Shown: positions 59,773 to 64,000 of the stretch, piece after piece | Layout: every line of letters starts with the position of its first letter | Position numbering within the stretch: the first letter of the stretch is position 1 | Assembly (NCBI GenBank): GCA_023150875.1 | Contig: JAKLKC010000028.1 | Location: forward strand, 1 to 64,000 | Direction of reading: 5' to 3' | Source: Myxococcota bacterium | GTDB lineage: Bacteria > Myxococcota_A > UBA796 > UBA9615 > JAKLKC01 | DNA: 64,000 nt | The notes under the pieces: generated by a model | Told to the model about the DNA's origin: nothing | Databases searched by the model: none | Seen by the model: the letters and a program-made list of their open reading frames with translations, nothing else | Translations under genes and position numbers: made by a program

Positions 59773-60069
59773 CTAGGAGACCGGCTCCCGCCTCCCCTCG
59801 CAGAGACGGAAAGCCACCTGCCGGCCCGGCGCCACCTTGTGGGTCCGGGGCTCCTCTTCCCGGCACAGGTGCTCGGCCCGGGCCTGGATCCCCTGGGCCG
59901 AAGCCCTGAGGAGCGTGTTCCGAGTCCCGGCCCTCCCCTGCCCGAGACCCAGCGCCCGCTGTTGACCGGGTGGGGCTGGGAGGCCTGGACGTGGGGAAGG
60001 TTCCTGCACCGGGGTGCTTGCCTCGCGCGCTGTTCGCGGAGTAGCGTCATCGCGACCGGTCGGGCCCAC
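59773..60069 (-). pseudogene. Possible C-terminal gene fragment on the minus strand
   Basis: In the 461-base gap 59741-60201, a minus-strand frame ending at TAG (59773-59775) has almost exclusively G/C third positions over its last ~55 codons (TRNTLLRASAQGIQARAEHL...), which reads like real protein. No convincing start or ribosome site is visible and the N-terminal part looks random, so I read it as a decayed fragment. The rest of the gap holds nothing else recognisable. Confidence 0.25.
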
Positions 60070-60201
60070 CGTCAGGGTGGGACCCGATCGCGGCAGCGAT
60101 TGGGCAGGGGACCGGGTCCCCCCGGGCGGCCGGTCCGATCCGACGTCCCGCGGGGGTGAGACACGCGCGTGTCCACGTCCTCACGGCCTTGGGGGAGCGA
60201 C

Positions 60202-63114
60202 ATGACCCTTGAAGGTGGCCTGGCCGAGAGCGGTGGAGTGCGTGGTCACCGGCGCCGACGCCGCCTCGGCGGGGTGATCGCCGCGGGAGGCGCGGCGTCG
60301 CTGGCGCTCTGCCTGGGGCTCCGGCCCGGGCTCGCGACGGAGGAAGGTTACACATGGCAGGACCTCGAGCCGGAGGACAGGAAGCTCATCCTGACCGACG
60401 TCGTCGAGGATCCCGCCGACCCGAGCCGCGTCTTCGCGCTCGGGCGGGGCGCGGTCTACGCGAGCTATCGCTCCGGGAACGGTTGGCGAGCGGTCAGCCC
60501 TCCTGGCCGGACCCTCCACGCGCTCGCCTTCGACCCGTCCTCTCCCGGGCTGCTCTTCGGGACCGCGGCCCCCGGCGCGCCGGGCGTGCTGGTGTCTCGG
60601 GACGGCGGGGTGAGCTGGGAGCCTGACCCCTCCCGCTCGATCCTGACCATCGACGGCCGCTCCCAGGTGCGGGTCACGGAGCAGTGGGGCGGGCTCCGCG
60701 AGTCCTACCTCCACGCCACCGATCCCGTCGACCCCGGCATCCTGTACTCGGCGAAGGGGAGCGAGGGGGTCGTCGCGACCTCCGACGCCGCGAAGCCGCC
60801 GCCCTGGGCCTTCGAGCCGCGCTCGAGCTGGCTGGAGAAGACCGGGGTCGTCGACCTGGTGGTGGATCCGGAGAACCCCCAGCGACTGCTGGCCCTCGCG
60901 AGCGATCCCCGATACTCCGGGTCTGGTTTCGAGTCGAGCAAGCAGGTGTTCGAGTCCCTGAACGGCGGCCGGATGTGGAAGGCGTGGCCGAGAGGACGCC
61001 TCTCCCGCCTGCTGGCCGTGCGGGGACCGTGGGTGGTCGGGCTCGACGCCGAGGGTAGGGTCCTGTCCCTCGAAGGGGAGGAGTGGAGCGAAGGGGCCAG
61101 GTGCCGGTCGGTGAGCGCCCTGGGCGGGGGCCGCTTCGCGTGCTCGAACGAGGGCACGGTGGGCTTCCTTCGCCTCGACCAGGGAAAGGTGTCGTTCGAG
61201 GGACGCACGACCGGGCTCTCGGCCCCAGACGTCGAGCGCATCCGTGAGTTGGGGAGCGGCGCGCTGGTCGCGCTCCCCAACGCGGAGGGAGCGCTGACGA
61301 CGGGGGACGGCAGCTCGTGGGCGGGGTCCCCCGACTTCCCCCACGGGCGGGAGGACCGGGGGCGCGTGGTCAACGGCGTGGTGACGCGGTACCAGGAGAC
61401 ACGGCCCCGCGGGAGGGTCCGGGACGTGGTCTCCGACTCGGCGCAGTCCGGGGCGCTCGTCGCGGCGATCGAGGACCATGTGGCGGTCCGGCGGTCTCCC
61501 GGGGATCCCTGGACCCGGCGGAAGGAGGGGACCGCCCTGGTGCTCCAACCGGATCCCGCGTCCCCCGCCGGCGTGTTCGCCGGCACCCCCGACGGGCAGG
61601 TCATGCAGTCGCCGGACCTGGGCTGGAACTTCACGTCCGCGCGCATCGCCGCCAAGGACGTGGCGATCACCGACCTCCGACCGGATCCGTCCGGCACCGG
61701 GGTGCTGTGGGCGGCGACCTGGGGGGCTGGGCTGGTGCGGCGGGGGCCGGACGGGCACTGGCTGCCGGCGGGCGGTCGGGGTCCCGGGACCTACGTTCGC
61801 CGCTTGGGGATCGACCCGGTGGACCCCGCCATCGTGTGGGCGGCGGCGTGGACCGGTGGGCTGTGGCGCACCACGGACGGAGGGGCGAGCTGGGAGCGGA
61901 TCGAGGTGGGGTGCCGGATCGTGTACGACGTCGCGGTCCACCCCCTGACCCCCGAGCAGGTCGTCGCCGGCTGCGAGGACGGGAAGGTCGCGCGGACCTC
62001 CGACAAGGGCGGCCATTGGGACCCCGTCCCCCTCGACCTGAAGGGCGACGTGCTCGCCCTCCACTACTGGGCGAGCCGTGGCGCGGCCCTCGTGGTCGGC
62101 ACGACCTGGTCCGAGATCGCCGTCGTCGGAAGCGACGGGAAGGTCGTCGTCAACCGGGACGAGGCGGACCTGGCGGTGCTCTCCCCCGGTCTGCGCCGCG
62201 CGAGGGAGAGGCGCGCCACCGAGGCGGCCGAGCGATCGCGGGCGGAGGCCGAGGCCCAGGCGAAGCGAGAGAAGGAGCAGGCGGCGATCCGGCGGAGCGC
62301 CGTCGACCTGGTCGCGTTCTCCACCGACGGGCAGAGGGGAGCCCGGGCATCCGGTGACGACGTCTACTGGACGGAAGACGCCGGCCGGACCTGGGCGGAA
62401 CTCCCCCACTGGGACTCGCCGTTCGGGGGGGAGATCACCGGGCTCGACGTGACCGAGGACGGCAGGACGCTGTTCCTGTGGGCCAGGGGCCCCGGTCTCC
62501 TCAGCCGGAACGACATGGAGTCCGCGCCCTGGAAGCGGGAACGACCGGCGAGGGGCTACTCGACCCCGGACTCCGCGGGCTGGACGCCCGTGGGTGGGCC
62601 GGCGGTCGACCTCGGCTCCTGCAAGGCGAAGCCGGACCGCCGCGCCGTGGTACGGCTGGCGACCTTGGGGGGCGCCCTTTTCGTCGCCGTCCCGTCCCAG
62701 CACGCCTACTGGTACAGCCCGACGGCCGCTGGCGACTCCCCGTGGTTCGGGCAGGGGCTCGGATGCGAACGCGGCGGAGACGCCCGGCGGCTCCCACCCA
62801 AGTCCGACACCCTGTGGCCGAGGCTCCTGGAAGCGGTCGGTGCATCGGTACCCCGAGACGTGGCGAAAGCGCTGAAGAAGGCGAAGCTGGAAGCCGCTGC
62901 GACCTTCCCCCTCGCGGGGGGCCGATCGCTGGTGGTGACGCGAACCCTCGCGTTCGTCGTCGTCGGGCCGGACGGAGCGCAGGAGACGGGGAACGTCCCC
63001 AAGGGGGCGACCTACGTCTACGCCTCCAAGGCCGATCCCCCCCGGATCTATGTGGGGATGCCCACCGGACTCCTGGTCAGCTCCGACCTGGGTGCCACGT
63101 TCGAGCCCCTGTGA
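60202..63114 (+). CDS. Large exported beta-propeller (BNR/VPS10-like) protein
   Basis: 970 residues from ATG 60202, with GGGAG five bases upstream; the earlier in-frame GTG (60169) has no such site. An Arg-rich n-region and a hydrophobic helix form a signal peptide (to ~50). The rest holds two propeller regions rich in Asp-box-like S-x-D-x-G-x-x-W motifs: VLVSRDGGVSWEPD, QSPDLGWNFTS, WRTTDGGASWERI, ARTSDKGGHWDPV and WTEDAGRTWAELP. They are joined by a charged helix (~665-705, ERRATEAAERSRAEAEAQAKREKEQ). Similar architecture occurs in sortilin-like and photosystem-stability-factor-like proteins. Ligand unknown. The next gene's ATG overlaps its stop. Confidence 0.85.
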   Translation: MTLEGGLAESGGVRGHRRRRRLGGVIAAGGAASLALCLGLRPGLATEEGYTWQDLEPEDRKLILTDVVEDPADPSRVFALGRGAVYASYRSGNGWRAVSPPGRTLHALAFDPSSPGLLFGTAAPGAPGVLVSRDGGVSWEPDPSRSILTIDGRSQVRVTEQWGGLRESYLHATDPVDPGILYSAKGSEGVVATSDAAKPPPWAFEPRSSWLEKTGVVDLVVDPENPQRLLALASDPRYSGSGFESSKQVFESLNGGRMWKAWPRGRLSRLLAVRGPWVVGLDAEGRVLSLEGEEWSEGARCRSVSALGGGRFACSNEGTVGFLRLDQGKVSFEGRTTGLSAPDVERIRELGSGALVALPNAEGALTTGDGSSWAGSPDFPHGREDRGRVVNGVVTRYQETRPRGRVRDVVSDSAQSGALVAAIEDHVAVRRSPGDPWTRRKEGTALVLQPDPASPAGVFAGTPDGQVMQSPDLGWNFTSARIAAKDVAITDLRPDPSGTGVLWAATWGAGLVRRGPDGHWLPAGGRGPGTYVRRLGIDPVDPAIVWAAAWTGGLWRTTDGGASWERIEVGCRIVYDVAVHPLTPEQVVAGCEDGKVARTSDKGGHWDPVPLDLKGDVLALHYWASRGAALVVGTTWSEIAVVGSDGKVVVNRDEADLAVLSPGLRRARERRATEAAERSRAEAEAQAKREKEQAAIRRSAVDLVAFSTDGQRGARASGDDVYWTEDAGRTWAELPHWDSPFGGEITGLDVTEDGRTLFLWARGPGLLSRNDMESAPWKRERPARGYSTPDSAGWTPVGGPAVDLGSCKAKPDRRAVVRLATLGGALFVAVPSQHAYWYSPTAAGDSPWFGQGLGCERGGDARRLPPKSDTLWPRLLEAVGASVPRDVAKALKKAKLEAAATFPLAGGRSLVVTRTLAFVVVGPDGAQETGNVPKGATYVYASKADPPRIYVGMPTGLLVSSDLGATFEPL

Positions 63115-64000
63115 TGCGCGGCGCGCTCCTCGTCGGCCTCGCCCTGCTGGCTTCCCTTCCCGCGCGGTCCACCTTCGCGGTAGACGCCGACGGGTCGGTC
63201 CTCGTCAATGGTCGGATCGCCTGGGACGTGCGGGTCGCCGCGCGCCTGGCCTGGCCGATGGCGCCGGTCACCGATGGCGAACGCGTCTTCGTGGGGACCC
63301 CTGAGCAGAGGGTCCGCGCGATGGACCTGGACGGGGGGACGCTCTGGGAGGTCGAGGTCGCCGGCCCGGTCGCCGCGCCACCGACCGCCGATGGGGGAAG
63401 GGTCTACGTCCTCGACGGTTCGGGGCACCTCACCGCGATGGACCCGGCGACCGGGGGCGTCCTCTGGGCGAGGCCAGTCGCGAAGGGTCGCACGACGGGC
63501 GCGCCGGTGGCGGTGGACGGCCGGCTCGTGACCGCCGGCCTCGACCGCCAGGTGCGGGCGCTCCGGGGCGTCGATGGCGCCGAGGTCTGGGCGGTGACGG
63601 TGCCCGCCGCGCCCCAGGGCGCCCCGGTCGTCTTTGGAGGGTGGGTCGTCCTCGCGTGCGCCGACGGCGTGGTGCGCGCGCTGCGGATCGAGGACGGCAG
63701 CGCGGGCTGGGAGTCCGTGCTCGGGTCCTCGACGGTGGCGACCCCACGAGTGGTGGAGGACGTCGTCGTCGTCGGCACGAAGGACGGTGTGCTGCACGCC
63801 CTGTCCGGGGGGACCGGAGAGGCACTCTGGTCGTACCGGGCGGGCGGGGCACTGGACTCGTCGCCAGGGTCGGACGGAACGCTCGTGTTCGTCGGCTCCA
63901 CCGACGGCACGCTCCACGCGGTCGACCTCCACCTCGGCACCGCCGCGTGGACCTACGCGGCCGGCGCGCCGATCCGCGGGACGCCGGCCGTGTCCGGAGG
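63114..64000 (+). CDS. PQQ-binding-like beta-propeller protein (3' end beyond window)
   Basis: At least 295 codons from ATG 63114, which shares one base with the previous TGA. The frame is open to the window edge. Signal peptide (to RSTFA). Repeats follow the PQQ/BamB pattern, with a conserved G-x-x-x-A-L/M-D-x-x-T/D-G...LW signature (RVRAMDLDGGTLWEVEV, HLTAMDPATGGVLWARPV, VLHALSGGTGEALWSYRAG, TLHAVDLHLGTAAWTYAAG). Such propellers occur in BamB and quinoprotein dehydrogenases. No catalytic residues for a dehydrogenase can be judged from this partial sequence. Translational coupling to the BNR protein suggests that the two propellers work together in the envelope. Confidence 0.85.
   Translation, partial: MRGALLVGLALLASLPARSTFAVDADGSVLVNGRIAWDVRVAARLAWPMAPVTDGERVFVGTPEQRVRAMDLDGGTLWEVEVAGPVAAPPTADGGRVYVLDGSGHLTAMDPATGGVLWARPVAKGRTTGAPVAVDGRLVTAGLDRQVRALRGVDGAEVWAVTVPAAPQGAPVVFGGWVVLACADGVVRALRIEDGSAGWESVLGSSTVATPRVVEDVVVVGTKDGVLHALSGGTGEALWSYRAGGALDSSPGSDGTLVFVGSTDGTLHAVDLHLGTAAWTYAAGAPIRGTPAVSG

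Overview
The window is about 64 kb of very GC-rich bacterial DNA with dense, short-spaced genes and strong G/C preference at third codon positions. Several traits point to a Myxococcota-type (formerly deltaproteobacterial) organism, probably aerobic and heterotrophic. There are many secreted lipoproteins with Asp/Thr/Pro linkers after the lipobox. One metalloprotease has a MYXO-CTERM-like tail. There is a MopE/FG-GAP surface protein, a Ser/Thr kinase paired with an FHA protein, a PP2C phosphatase, and a sigma-54 activator with an FHA sensor domain. No species can be named from the sequence alone.

Layout. 1-1083 is a decayed patch: a hairpin, a 5'-truncated GxxExxR nuclease-fold gene ending in a 9-bp tandem repeat, and a frameshifted gene remnant. 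1261-9649 holds mutS2, gor (glutathione reductase), a diheme cytochrome c, a DUF4124-like protein and ETF-ubiquinone oxidoreductase, which has a clear promoter and a possible operator. 9746-14847 is a surface and redox cluster: two formylglycine-generating-enzyme-fold lipoproteins, a GMC oxidoreductase and an EGF-repeat lipoprotein. 14953-19610 is a methionine-cycle unit. An ArsR-methyltransferase fusion regulator of SahR type is translationally coupled to metH, and a dyad overlaps both its -10 box and its start codon. 19703-23714 carries exported proteins and a methyltransferase. 23906-26622 is a coupled FHA protein and Ser/Thr kinase pair. 26801-32329 is a run of exported proteins ending in a MopE/FG-GAP lipoprotein.

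32350-39387 is the conserved protein-quality block: tRNA-Leu, tig, clpP, clpX, lon, hup, tRNA-Val, tRNA-Asp and a terminator. Trigger factor folds nascent chains, ClpXP and Lon degrade damaged ones, and HU is the nucleoid protein next to lon. 39464-42297 has uppP converging on a matrixin-family protease operon. 42649-47094 is a three-gene operon of a TonB-dependent receptor and two lipoproteins. 47102-49169 has a cysteine-less TlpA-like protein, PP2C and a DUF1858 protein. 49187-57431 has an alpha/beta hydrolase, the FHA/sigma-54 activator, a PHP-type metallohydrolase, tgt and an exported partner. 57474-64000 ends with small exported proteins and two beta-propeller proteins, the last cut by the window edge.

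No CRISPR array, prophage, integrase, insertion sequence or obvious defence island is visible. The most noteworthy signals are the self-overlapping operator of the sahR-like/metH operon, the degenerate GxxExxR element with its flanking repeats, the 63-bp duplication that extends a lipoprotein C-terminus, and the hexanucleotide microsatellites inside or upstream of surface and signalling genes.
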